A stretch of DNA of 64,000 bases. Origin: Eutrigla gurnardus (lineage: Eukaryota > Chordata > Actinopteri > Perciformes > Triglidae). Positions 1 to 11,266 of the stretch are shown here, one piece after another (the stretch's first letter is position 1; each line of letters opens with the position of its first letter). The notes beneath the pieces are model-generated. The model saw only the letters and a program-made list of their open reading frames with translations. It had not been told where the DNA came from and ran no database searches. Location of the stretch: contig CAUPSS010000067.1 in assembly GCA_963514095.1 (NCBI GenBank), positions 684,501 to 748,500 on the forward strand, read 5' to 3'. Position numbers and translations under genes: made by a program.

Positions 1-40
1 ACATGTCTCCCTGTGATAGACTGGTTACCTGTCTGTCTCT
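1..40 (+). repeat. Reference 40-bp monomer
   Basis: First complete unit, used here to number monomer positions. Bases 1-6 are ACATGT, 7-13 CTCCCTG, 14-24 TGATAGACTGG, 25-29 TTACC and 30-40 TGTCTGTCTCT. This is the commonest form. Recurrent point variants are C for T at 26 (GGTCACC), G for A at 27 (GGTTGCC), A for C at 28 (GTTAAC), G for T at 34 (GTCGGTC), T or G for C at 39, C for T at 40, A for C at 2 (TAAATG), A for C at 11 (TCCATG), and C for T at 8 (CCCCCTG). Numbering is mine; the biological start of the unit is arbitrary. Confidence 0.97.
15..37 (+). other. Imperfect dyad (hairpin-capable) in every monomer
   Basis: Shown for the first monomer. Bases 15-24 pair with 37-28 around a three-base loop TTA (25-27): G15-C37, A16-T36, T17 with G35 (wobble), A18-T34, G19-C33, A20-T32, C21-G31, T22 with T30 (mismatch), G23-C29, G24-C28. 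That is eight Watson-Crick pairs, one wobble and one mismatch. The centre is the heptamer GGTTACC. The commonest centre variant, GGTCACC, changes only a loop base, whereas GTTAAC (C28 to A) breaks a stem pair. Pairing is read directly from the sequence; folding in the cell is inference. Confidence 0.7.
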
Positions 41-81
41 ACATGTCGGCCCTGTGATAGACTGGTTACCTGTCTGTCTCT
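41..81 (+). repeat. Example 41-bp monomer (CGGCCC/CAGCCC class)
   Basis: The extra base lies in the segment just after ACATGT: CGGCCCTG here, CAGCCCTG in the next unit, against CTCCCTG in the 40-mer. Sub-types across the window are CAGCCCTG, CAGCCCTATG, CGGCCCTG, CGGCCCTTTG, CGGCCCCATG and CGGCCCCGTG. The mixture of 40- and 41-bp units sets the lengths of all higher-order blocks and controls which short frames stay open. Confidence 0.95.
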
Positions 82-401
82 ACATGTCAGCCCTGTGATA
101 GACTGGTTGCCTGTCTGTCTCTACATGTCAGCCCTGTGATAGACTGGTTACCTGTCTGTCTCTACATGTCTCCCTGTGATAGACTGGTTACCTGTCTGTC
201 TCTACATGTCTCCCTGTGATAGACTGGTTACCTGTCTGTCTCTACATGTCGGCCCTGTGATAGACTGGTTACCTGTCTGTCTCCACATGTCTCCATGTGA
301 TAGACTGGTTACCTGTCTGTCTCTACATGTCAGCCCTATGATAGACTGGTTACCTGTCTGTCTCTACATGTCAGCCCTGTGATAGACTGGTTACCTGTCT
401 G

Positions 402-870
402 TCTCTACATGTCTCCCTGTGATAGACTGGTTACCTGTCTGTCTCTACATGTCTCCCTGTGATAGACTGGTCACCTGTCTGTCTCTACATGTCTCCCTGT
501 GATAGACTGGTTACCTGTCTGTCTTTACATGTCTCCCTGTGATAGACTGGTTACCTGTCTGTCTTTACATGTCTCCCTGTGATAGACTGGTTACCTGTCT
601 TTCTCTACATGTCTCCCTGTGATAGACTGGTTACCTGTCTGTCTCTACATGTCTCCCTGTGATAGACTGGTCACCTGTCTGTCTCTACATGTCTCCCTGT
701 GATAGACTGGTTACCTGTCTGTCTTTACATGTCTCCCTGTGATAGACTGGTTACCTGTCTGTCTTTACATGTCTCCCTGTGATAGACTGGTTACCTGTCT
801 TTCTCTACATGTCTCCCTGTGATAGACTGGTTACCTGTCTGTCTCTACATGTCTCCCTGTGATAGACTGG
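402..870 (+). repeat. 200-bp (5-monomer) tandem duplication
   Basis: Bases 402-670 match 602-870 at offset 200. Each copy carries one GGTCACC unit (471, 671), two TCTTTAC units and one rare TTTCTCT unit (601, 801). The related segment near 5,020-5,120 has only one copy and a single TCTTTAC unit, so this is a local expansion. Confidence 0.85.
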
Positions 871-1287
871 TTACCTGTCTGTCTCTACATGTCCCCCTGT
901 GATAGACTGGTTACCTGTCTGTCTCTACATGTCTCCCTGTGATAGACTGGTTACCTGTCTGTCTCTACATGTCTCCCTGTGATAGACTGGTTACCTGTCT
1001 GTCTCTACATGTCCCCCTGTGATAGACTGGTTACCTGTCTGTCTCTACATGTCTCCCTGTGATAGACTGGTTACCTGTCTGTCTCTACATGTCTCCCTGT
1101 GATAGACTGGTTACCTGTCTGTCTCTACATGTCCCCCTGTGATAGACTGGTTACCTGTCTGTCTCTACATGTCTCCCTGTGATAGACTGGTTACCTGTCT
1201 GTCTCTACATGTCTCCCTGTGATAGACTGGTTACCTGTCTGTCTCTACATGTCCCCCTGTATATAGACTGGTTACCTGTCTGTCTCT
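807..1287 (+). repeat. 120-bp trimer higher-order repeat, four copies
   Basis: Twelve consecutive monomers follow the order CTCCC, CTCCC, CCCCC four times, so the pattern repeats every 120 bp. The last unit is the rare 41-bp form reading CTGTATATAGAC. The same trimer run, including that terminal unit, recurs at 5,121-5,601. Confidence 0.85.
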
Positions 1288-2711
1288 ACATGTCTCCCTG
1301 TGATAGACTGGTTACCTGTCTGTCTCTACATGTCGGCCCCATGATAGACTGGTTACCTGTCTGTCTCTACATGTCTCCCTGTGATAGACTGGTTACCTGT
1401 CTGTCTCTACATGTCTCCCTGTGATAGACTGGTTACCTGTCTGTCTCTACATGTCGGCCCTGTGATAGACTGGTTACCTGTCTGTCTCTACATGTCAGCC
1501 CTGTGATAGACTGGTTGCCTGTCTGTCTCTACATGTCAGCCCTGTGATAGACTGGTTACCTGTCTGTCTCTACATGTCAGCCCTATGATAGACTGGTTAC
1601 CTGTCTGTCTCTACATGTCAGCCCTGTGATAGACTGGTTACCTGTCTGTCTCTACATGTCTCCCTGTGATAGACTGGTTACCTGTCTGTCTCTACATGTC
1701 TCCCTGTGATAGACTGGTCACCTGTCTGTCTCTACATGTCTCCCTGTGATAGACTGGTCACCTGTCTGTCTCTACATGTCTCCCTGTGATAGACTGGTTA
1801 CCTGTCTGTCTTTACATGTCTCCCTGTGATAGACTGGTTACCTGTCTGTCTCTACATGTCTCCCTGTGATAGACTGGTTACCTGTCTGTCTCTACATGTC
1901 TCCCTGTGATACACTGGTTACCTGTCTGTCTCTACATGTCCCCCTGTGATAGACTGGTTACCTGTCTGTCTCTACATGTCTCCCTGTGATAGACTGGTTA
2001 CCTGTCTGTCTCTACATGTCTCCCTGTGATAGACTGGTTACCTGTCTGTCTCTACATGTCCCCCTGTGATAGACTGGTTACCTGTCTGTCTCTACATGTC
2101 TCCCTGTGATAGACTGGTTACCTGTCTGTCTCTACATGTCGGCCCCATGATAGACTGGTTACCTGTCTGTCTCTACATGTCTCCCTGTGATAGACTGGTT
2201 ACCTGTCTGTCTCTACATGTCTCCCTGTGATAGACTGGTTACCTGTCTGTCTCTACATGTCGGCCCTGTGATAGACTGGTTACCTGTCTGTCTCTACATG
2301 TCAGCCCTGTGATAGACTGGTTGCCTGTCTGTCTCTACATGTCAGCCCTGTGATAGACTGGTTACCTGTCTGTCTCTAAATGTCTCCCTGTGATAGACTG
2401 GTTACCTGTCTGTCTCTACATGTCTCCCTGTGATAGACTGGTTACCTGTCTGTCTCTACATGTCAGCCCTGTGATAGACTGGTAACCTGTCTGTCTCTAC
2501 ATGTCAGCCCTATGATAGACTGGTTACCTGTCTGTCTCTACATGTCAGCCCTGTGATAGACTGGTTACCTGTCTGTCTCTACATGTCCCCCTGTGATAGA
2601 CTGGTTACCTGTCGGTCTCTACATGTCTCCCTGTGATAGACTGGTTACCTGTCTGTCTCTACATGTCTCCCTGTGATAGACTGGTTACCTGTCTGTCTCC
2701 ACATGTCTCCA

Positions 2712-3669
2712 TGTGATAGACTGGTTACCTGTCTGTCTCTACATGTCTCCCTGTGATAGACTGGTTACCTGTCTGTCTCTACATGTCTCCCTGTGATAGA
2801 CTGGTTACCTGTCTGTCTCTACATGTCCCCCTGTATATAGACTGGTTACCTGTCTGTCTCTACATGTCTCCCTGTGATAGACTGGTTACCTGTCTGTCTC
2901 TACATGTCGGCCCCATGATAGACTGGTTACCTGTCTGTCTCTACATGTCTCCCTGTGATAGACTGGTTACCTGTCTGTCTCTACATGTCTCCCTGTGATA
3001 GACTGGTTACCTGTCTGTCTCTACATGTCGGCCCTGTGATAGACTGGTTACCTGTCTGTCTCTACATGTCAGCCCTGTCATAGACTGGTTGCCTGTCTGT
3101 CTCTACATGTCAGCCCTGTGATAGACTGGTTACCTGTCTGTCTCTACATGTCTCCCTGTGATAGACTGGTTACCTGTCTGTCTCTACATGTCTCCCTGTG
3201 ATAGACTGGTTACCTGTCTGTCTCTACATGTCTCCCTGTGATAGACTGGTTACCTGTCTGTCTCTACATGTCCCCCTGTATATAGACTGGTTACCTGTCT
3301 GTCTCTACATGTCTCCCTGTGATAGACTGGTTACCTGTCTGTCTCTACATGTCGGCCCCATGATAGACTGGTTACCTGTCTGTCTCTACATGTCTCCCTG
3401 TGATAGACTGGTTACCTGTCTGTCTCTACATGTCTCCCTGTGATAGACTGGTTACCTGTCTGTCTCTACATGTCGGCCCTGTGATAGACTGGTTACCTGT
3501 CTGTCTCTACATGTCAGCCCTGTGATAGACTGGTTGCCTGTCTGTCTCTACATGTCAGCCCTGTGATAGACTGGTTACCTGTCTGTCTCTACATGTCTCC
3601 CTGTGATAGACTGGTTACCTGTCTGTCTCTACATGTCTCCCTGTGATAGACTGGTTACCTGTCTGTCTC
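2712..3669 (+). repeat. 445-bp (11-monomer) tandem duplication
   Basis: Bases 2,712-3,224 match 3,157-3,669 at offset 445 (eleven units, five of them 41 bp). Both copies carry the TATATAG monomer (2,830s and 3,270s), a CGGCCCCATG unit and a GGTTGCC unit. One difference seen is TGTCATAG near 3,078 against TGTGATAG in the second copy. Confidence 0.85.
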
Positions 3670-4002
3670 CACATGTCTCCATGTGATAGACTGGTTACCT
3701 GTCTGTCTCTACATGTCAGCCCTATGATAGACTGGTTACCTGTCTGTCTCTACATGTCAGCCCTGTGATAGACTGGTTACCTGTCTGTCTCTACATGTCT
3801 CCCTGTGATAGACTGGTTACCTGTCTGTCTCTACATGTCTCCCTGTGATAGACTGGTTACCTGTCTGTCTCCACATGTCTCCATGTGATAGACTGGTTAC
3901 CTGTCTGTCTCTACATGTCAGCCCTATGATAGACTGGTTACCTGTCTGTCTCTACATGTCAGCCCTGTGATAGACTGGTTACCTGTCTGTCTCTACATGT
4001 CA
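3540..4002 (+). repeat. 202-bp (5-monomer) tandem duplication
   Basis: Bases 3,540-3,800 match about 3,742-4,002 at offset 202 (three 40-mers plus two 41-mers). Each copy has the CTCCACATG unit (3,667, 3,869) followed by the CAGCCCTATG unit. Confidence 0.75.
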
Positions 4003-5040
4003 GCCCTGTGATAGACTGGTTACCTGTCTGTCTGTACATGTCTCCCTGTGATAGACTGGTTACCTGTCTGTCTCTACATGTCTCCCTGTGATAGACTGGT
4101 TACCTGTCTGTCTCTACATGTCTCCCTGTGATAGACTGGTCACCTGTATGTCTCTACATGTCTCCCTGTGATAGACTGGTTACCTGTCTGTCTTTACATG
4201 TCTCCCTGTGATAGACTGGTTACCTGTCTGTCTCTACATGTCTCCCTGTGATAGACTGGTTACCTGTCTGTCTCTACATGTCTCCCTGTGATAGACTGGT
4301 TACCTGTCTGTCTCTACATGTCCCCCTGTGATAGACTGGTTACCTGTCTGTCTCTACATGTCAGCCCTGTGATAGACTGGTTACCTGTCTGTCTGTACAT
4401 GTCTCCCTGTGATAGACTGGTTACCTGTCTGTCTCTACATGTCTCCCTGTGATAGACTGGTTACCTGTCTGTCTCTACATGTCAGCCCTGTGATAGACTG
4501 GTTACCTGTCTGTCTCTACATGTCTCCCTGTGATAGACTGGTTACCTGTCTGTCTCTACATGTCTCCCTGTGATAGACTGGTCACCTGTCTGTCTCTACA
4601 TGTCTCCCTGTGATAGACTGGTTACCTGTCTGTCTCTACATGTCTCCCTGTGATAGACTGGTTACCTGTCTGTCTCTACATGTCCCCCTGTGATAGACTG
4701 GTTACCTGTCTGTCTCTACATGTCTCCCTGTGATAGACTGGTTACCTGTCTGTCTCTACATGTCTCCCTGTGATAGACTGGTTACCTGTCTGTCTCTACA
4801 TGTCGGCCCTGTGATAGACTGGTTACCTGTCTGTCTCCACATGTCTCCATGTGATAGACTGGTTACCTGTCTGTCTCTACATGTCAGCCCTATGATAGAC
4901 TGGTTACCTGTCTGTCTCTACATGTCAGCCCTGTGATAGACTGGTTACCTGTCTGTCTCTACATGTCTCCCTGTGATAGACTGGTTACCTGTCTGTCTCT
5001 ACATGTCTCCCTGTGATAGACTGGTCACCTGTCTGTCTCT

Positions 5041-5892
5041 ACATGTCTCCCTGTGATAGACTGGTTACCTGTCTGTCTTTACATGTCTCCCTGTGATAGA
5101 CTGGTTACCTGTCTTTCTCTACATGTCTCCCTGTGATAGACTGGTTACCTGTCTGTCTCTACATGTCTCCCTGTGATAGACTGGTTACCTGTCTGTCTCT
5201 ACATGTCCCCCTGTGATAGACTGGTTACCTGTCTGTCTCTACATGTCTCCCTGTGATAGACTGGTTACCTGTCTGTCTCTACATGTCTCCCTGTGATAGA
5301 CTGGTTACCTGTCTGTCTCTACATGTCCCCCTGTGATAGACTGGTTACCTGTCTGTCTCTACATGTCTCCCTGTGATAGACTGGTTACCTGTCTGTCTCT
5401 ACATGTCTCCCTGTGATAGACTGGTTACCTGTCTGTCTCTACATGTCCCCCTGTGATAGACTGGTTACCTGTCTGTCTCTACATGTCTCCCTGTGATAGA
5501 CTGGTTACCTGTCTGTCTCTACATGTCTCCCTGTGATAGACTGGTTACCTGTCTGTCTCTACATGTCCCCCTGTATATAGACTGGTTACCTGTCTGTCTC
5601 TACATGTCTTCCTGTGATAGACTGGTTACCTGTCTGTCTCTACATGTCGGCCCCATGATAGACTGGTTACCTGTCTGTCTCTACATGTCTCCCTGTGATA
5701 GACTGGTTACCTGTCTGTCTCTACATGTCTCCCTGTGATAGACTGGTTACCTGTCTGTCTCTACATGTCGGCCCTGTGATAGACTGGTTACCTGTCTGTC
5801 TCTACATGTCAGCCCTGTGATAGACTGGTTGCCTGTCTGTCTCTACATGTCAGCCCTGTGATAGACTGGTTACCTGTCTGTCTCTACATGTC
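5041..5892 (+). repeat. Long-range copy of 727-1,578 (left domain)
   Basis: Offset is 4,314. Shared diagnostic units are TTTCTCT, the 120-bp trimers, TATATAG, and the GGTTGCC unit that follows. One seen difference is CTTCC at 5,609 against CTCCC in the first copy. Just upstream, 135-560 matches 4,689-5,114 at offset 4,554. The 240-bp change of offset equals six monomers present only in the left copy, consistent with the 200-bp duplication plus one further TCTTTAC monomer there. Confidence 0.75.
5121..5601 (+). repeat. Second copy of the 120-bp trimer run
   Basis: Matches 807-1,287 at offset 4,314, with CCCCC units at 5,207, 5,327, 5,447 and 5,567 and the same closing TATATAG monomer. It belongs to the larger 5,041-5,892 copy. 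Confidence 0.83.
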
Positions 5893-6201
5893 TCCCTGTG
5901 ATAGACTGGTTACCTGTCTGTCTCTACATGTCTCCCTGTGATAGACTGGTTACCTGTCTGTCTCCACATGTCTCCATGTGATAGACTGGTTACCTGTCTG
6001 TCTCTACATGTCAGCCCTATGATAGACTGGTTACCTGTCTGTCTCTACATGTCAGCCCTGTGATAGACTGGTTACCTGTCTGTCTCTACATGTCTCCCTG
6101 TGATAGACTGGTTACCTGTCTGTCTCTACATGTCTCCCTGTGATAGACTGGTTACCTGTCTGTCTCTACATGTCCCCCTGTGATAGACTGGTTACCTGTC
6201 G

Positions 6202-9200
6202 GTCTCTACATGTCTCCCTGTGATAGACTGGTCACCTGTCTGTCTCTACATGTCTCCCTGTGATAGACTGGTTACCTGTCTGTCTCTACATGTCTCCCTG
6301 TGATAGACTGGTTACCTGTCTGTCTCTACATGTCAGCCCTGTGATAGACTGGTTACCTGTCTGTCTCTACATGTCTCCCTGTGATAGACTGGTTACCTGT
6401 CTGTCTCTACATGTCTCCCTGTGATAGACTGGTCACCTGTCTGTCTCTACATGTCTCCCTGTGATAGACTGGTTACCTGTCTGTCTTTACATGTCTCCCT
6501 GTGATAGACTGGTTACCTGTCTGTCTCTACATGTCTCCCTGTGATAGACTGGTTACCTGTCTGTCTCTACATGTCCCCCTGTGATAGACTGGTTACCTGT
6601 CTGTCTCTACATGTCTCCCTGTGATAGACTGGTTACCTGTCTGTCTCTACATGTCTCCCTGTGATAGACTGGTTACCTGTCTGTCTCTACATGTCCCCCT
6701 GTGATAGACTGGTTACCTGTCTGTCTCTACATGTACCCCTGTAATAGACTGGTTACCTGTCTGTCTCTACATGTCGGCCCCATGATAGACTGGTTACCTG
6801 TCTGTCTCTACATGTCTCCCTGTGATAGACTGGTTACCTGTCTGTCTCTACATGTCTCCCTGTGATAGACTGGTTACCTGTCTGTCTCTACATGTCGGCC
6901 CTGTGATAGACTGGTTACCTGTCTGTCTCTACATGTCGGCCCTTTGATAGACTGGTTACCTGTCTGTCTCTACATGTCAGCCCTGTGATAGACTGGTTGC
7001 CTGTCTGTCTCTACATGTCAGCCCTGTGATAGACTGGTTACCTGTCTGTCTCAACATGTCTCCCTGTGATAGACTGGTTACCTGTCTGTCTCTACATGTC
7101 GGCCCCGTGATAGACTGGTTACCTGTCTGTCTCTACATGTCTCCCTGTGATAGACTGGTTACCTGTCTGTCTCTACATGTCTCCCTGTGATAGACTGGTT
7201 ACCTGTCTGTCTCTACATGTCCCCCTGTGATAGACTGGTTACCTGTCGGTCTCTACATGTCTCCCTGTGATAGACTGGTTACCTGTCTGTCTCCACATGT
7301 CTCCATGTGATAGATTGGTTACCTGTCTGTCTCTACATGTCAGCCCTGTGATAGACTGGTTACCTGTCTGTCTCTACATGTCAGCCCTGTGATAGACTGG
7401 TTACCTGTCTGTCTCTACATGTCTCCCTGTGATAGACTGGTTACCTGTCTGTCTCTAAATGTCGGCCCCGTGATAGACTGGTTACCTGTCTGTCTCTACA
7501 TGTCTCCCTGTGATAGACTGGTTACCTGTCTGTCTCTACATGTCTCCCTGTGATAGACTGGTTACCTGTCTGTCTCTACATGTCCCCCTGTGAAAGACTG
7601 GTTACCTGTCGGTCTCTACATGTCTCCCTGTGATAGACTGGTTACCTGTCTGTCTCTACATGTCTCCCTGTGATAGACTGGTTACCTGTCTGTCTCTACA
7701 TGTCCCCCTGTGATAGACTGGTTACCTGTCTGTCTCTACATGTCTCCCGGTGATAGACTGGTCACCTGTCTGTCTCTACATGTCTCCCTGTGATAGACTG
7801 GTTACCTGTCTGTCTCTACATGTCTCCCTGTGATAGACTGGTTACCTGTCTGTCTCTACATGTCCCCCTGTGATAGACTGGTTACCTGTCTGTCTCTACA
7901 TGTCTCCATGTGATAGACTGGTTACCTGTCTGTCTCTAAATGTCTCCCTGTGATAGACTGGTTAACTGTCTGTCTCTACATGTCCCCCTGTGATAGACTG
8001 GTTACCTGTCTGTCTCTACATGTCTCCCTGTGATAGACTGGTTACCTGTCTGTCTCTACATGTCCCCCTGTGATAGACTGGTTACCTGTCGGTCTCTACA
8101 TGTCTCCCTGTGATAGACTGGTTACCTGTCTGTCTCCACATGTCTCCATGTGATAGATTGGTTACCTGTCTGTCTCTACATGTCAGCCCTGTGATAGACT
8201 GGTTACCTGTCTGTCTCTACATGTCTCCCTGTGATAGACTGGTCACCTGTCTGTCTCTACATGTCTCCCTGTGATAGACTGGTTACCTGTCTGTCTCTAC
8301 ATGTCTCCCTGTGATAGACTGGTTACCTGTCTGTCTCTACATGTCAGCCCTGTGATAGACTGGTTACCTGTCTGTCTCTACATGTCTCCCTGTGATAGAC
8401 TGGTTACCTGTCTGTCTCTACATGTCTCCCTGTGATAGACTGGTCACCTGTCTGTCTCTACATGTCTCCCTGTGATAGACTGGTTACCTGTCTGTCTTTA
8501 CATGTCTCCCTGTGATAGACTGGTTACCTGTCTGTCTCTACATGTCTCCCTGTGATAGACTGGTTACCTGTCTGTCTCTACATGTCTCCCTGTGATAGAC
8601 TGGTTACCTGTCTGTCTCTACATGTCTCCCTGTGATAGACTGGTTACCTGTCTGTCTCTACATGTCAGCCCTGTGATAGACTGGTTACCTGTCTGTCTCT
8701 ACATGTCCCCCTGTGATAGACTGGTTACCTGTCGGTCTCTACATGTCTCCCTGTGATAGACTGGTTACCTGTCTGTCTCTACATGTCTCCCTGTGATAGA
8801 CTGGTTACCTGTCTGTCTCCACATGTCTCCATGTGATAGACTGGTTACCTGTCTGTCTCTACATGTCAGCCCTATGATAGACTGGTTACCTGTCTGTCTC
8901 TACATGTCAGCCCTGTGATAGACTGGTTACCTGTCTGTCTCTACATGTCAGCCCTGTGATAGACTGGTTACCTGTCTGTCTGTACATGTCTCCCTGTGAT
9001 AGACTGGTTACCTGTCTGTCTCTACATGTCTCCCTGTGATAGACTGGTTACCTGTCTGTCTCTACATGTCGCCCTGTGATAGACTGGTTACCTGTCTGTC
9101 TCTACATGTCTCCCTGTGATAGACTGGTTACCTGTCTGTCTCTACATGTCTCCCTGTGATAGACTGGTCACCTGTCTGTCTCTACATGTCTCCCTGTGAT

Positions 9201-11266
9201 AGACTGGTTACCTGTCTGTCTTTACATGTCTCCCTGTGATAGACTGGTTACCTGTCTGTCTCTACATGTCTCCCTCTGATAGACTGGTTACCTGTCTGTC
9301 TCTACATGTCTCCCTGTGATAGACTGGTTACCTGTCTGTCTCTACATGTCCCCCTGTGATAGACTGGTTACCTGTCTGTCTCTACATGTCTCCCTGTGAT
9401 AGACTGGTTACCTGTCTGTCTCTACATGTCTCCCTGTGATAGACTGGTTACCTGTCTGTCTCTACATGTCCCCCTGTGATAGACTGGTTACCTGTCTGTC
9501 TCTACATGTACCCCTGTGATAGACTGGTTACCTGTCGGTCTCTACATGTCTCCCTGTGATAGACTGGTTACCTGTCTGTCTCTACATGTCTCCCTGTGAT
9601 AGACTGGTTACCTGTCTGTCTCCACATGTCTCCATGTGATAGACTGGTTACCTGTCTGTCTCTACATGTCAGCCCTATGATAGACTGGTTACCTGTCTGT
9701 CTCTACATGTCAGCCCTGTGATAGACTGGTTACCTGTCTGTCTCTACATGTCAGCCCTGTGATAGACTGGTTACCTGTCTGTCTGTACATGTCTCCCTGT
9801 GATAGACTGGTTACCTGTCTGTCTCTACATGTCTCCCTGTGATAGACTGGTTACCTGTCTGTCTCTACATGTCAGCCCTGTGATACACTGGTTACCTGTC
9901 TGTCTCTACATGTCTCCCTGTGATAGACTGGTTACCTGTCTGTCTCTACATGTCTCCCTGTGATAGACTGGTCACCTGTCTGTCTCTACATGTCTCCCTG
10001 TGATAGACTGGTTACCTGTCTGTCTTTACATGTCTCCCTGTGATAGACTGGTTACCTGTCTGTCTCTACATGTCTCCCTGTGATAGACTGGTTACCTGTC
10101 TGTCTCTACATGTCTCCCTGTGATAGACTGGTCACCTGTCTGTCTCTACATGTCTCCCTGTGATAGACTGGTTACCTGTCTGTCTTTACATGTCTCCCTG
10201 TGATAGACTGGTTACCTGTCTGTCTCTACATGTCTCCCTGTGATAGACTGGTTACCTGTCTGTCTCTACATGTCTCCCTGTGATAGACTGGTTACCTGTC
10301 TGTCTCTACATGTCCCCCTGTGATAGACTGGTTAACTGTCTGTCTCTACATGTCTCCCTGTGATAGACTGGTTACCTGTCTGTCTCTACATGTCTCCCTG
10401 TGATAGACTGGTTACCTGTCTGTCTCTACATGTCCCCCTGTGATAGACTGGTTACCTGTCTGTCTCTACATGTACCCCTGTGATAGACTGGTTACCTGTC
10501 TGTCTCTACATGTCGGCCCCATGATAGACTGGTTACCTGTCTGTCTCTACATGTCTCCCTGTGATAGACTGGTCACCTGTCTGTCTCTACATGTCTCCCT
10601 GTGATAGACTGGTTACCTGTCTGTCTCTACATGTCTCCCTGTAATAGACTGGTTACCTGTCTGTCTCTACATGTCAGCCCTGTGATAGACTGGTTACCTG
10701 TCTGTCTCTACATGTCTCCCTGTGATAGACTGGTTACCTGTCTGTCTCTACATGTCTCCCTGTGATAGACTGGTCACCTGTCTGTCTCTACATGTCTCCC
10801 TGTGATAGACTGGTTACCTGTCTGTCTCCACATGTCTCCATGTGATAGACTGGTTACCTGTCTGTCTCTACATGTCAGCCCTATGATAGACTGGTTACCT
10901 GTCTGTCTCTACATGTCAGCCCTGTGATAGACTGGTTACCTGTCTGTCTCTACATGTCAGCCCTGTGATAGACTGGTTACCTGTCTGTCTGTACATGTCT
11001 CCCTGTGATAGACTGGTTACCTGTCTGTCTCTACATGTCTCCCTGTGATAGACTGGTTACCTGTCTGTCTCTACATGTCGCCCTGTGATAGACTGGTTAC
11101 CTGTCTGTCTCTACATGTCTCCCTGTGATAGACTGGTTACCTGTCTGTCTCTACATGTCTCCCTGTGATAGACTGGTCACCTGTCTGTCTCTACATGTCT
11201 CCCTGTGATAGACTGGTTACCTGTCTGTCTTTACATGTCTCCCTGTGATAGACTGGTTACCTGTCT
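6202..11266 (+). repeat. 5,065-bp tandem duplication, copy 1
   Basis: The match runs 6,202-11,297 against 11,267-16,362. Offset 5,065 fits 126 monomers with 25 of 41 bp. Diagnostic variants that keep exactly this spacing include CTGTAATAG (6,740), CCTTTGATAG (6,941), CTCAACATG (7,051), TAAATGTCGG (7,456), TGAAAGACTGG (7,591), CCCGGTGATAG (7,746), CCCTCTGATAG (9,271), GATACACTGG (9,881) and GTTAACTG (10,331). I found no difference between copies at any site compared. The flanks diverge at GTCGGTC (6,201) on the left and GGTCACC/GGTTACC (11,298) on the right. Confidence 0.92.
8705..10131 (+). repeat. About 803-bp local duplication nested in copy 1
   Basis: The TCTGTACATG unit occurs at 8,982 and 9,785 (offset 803, about 20 monomers), with the same preceding run: GTCGGTC, CTCCACATG, CAGCCCTATG. 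Differences are CCCCC against ACCCC near 9,509 and a 1-bp CGCCC against CAGCCC change near 9,070, after which the offset is 804. The pair is carried along in the 5,065-bp copy (14,047 and 14,850), and a shorter 803-bp match recurs at 15,841-16,143 and 16,644-16,946. Confidence 0.7.

Noticed and set aside
176..5738. Open frames of 68-81 codons in the left domain
   Set aside because: They start at GTG, are made entirely of satellite monomers, and their lengths follow from 40 + 41 = 81 bp. There is no promoter context, no unique sequence and no domain; they are not genes.
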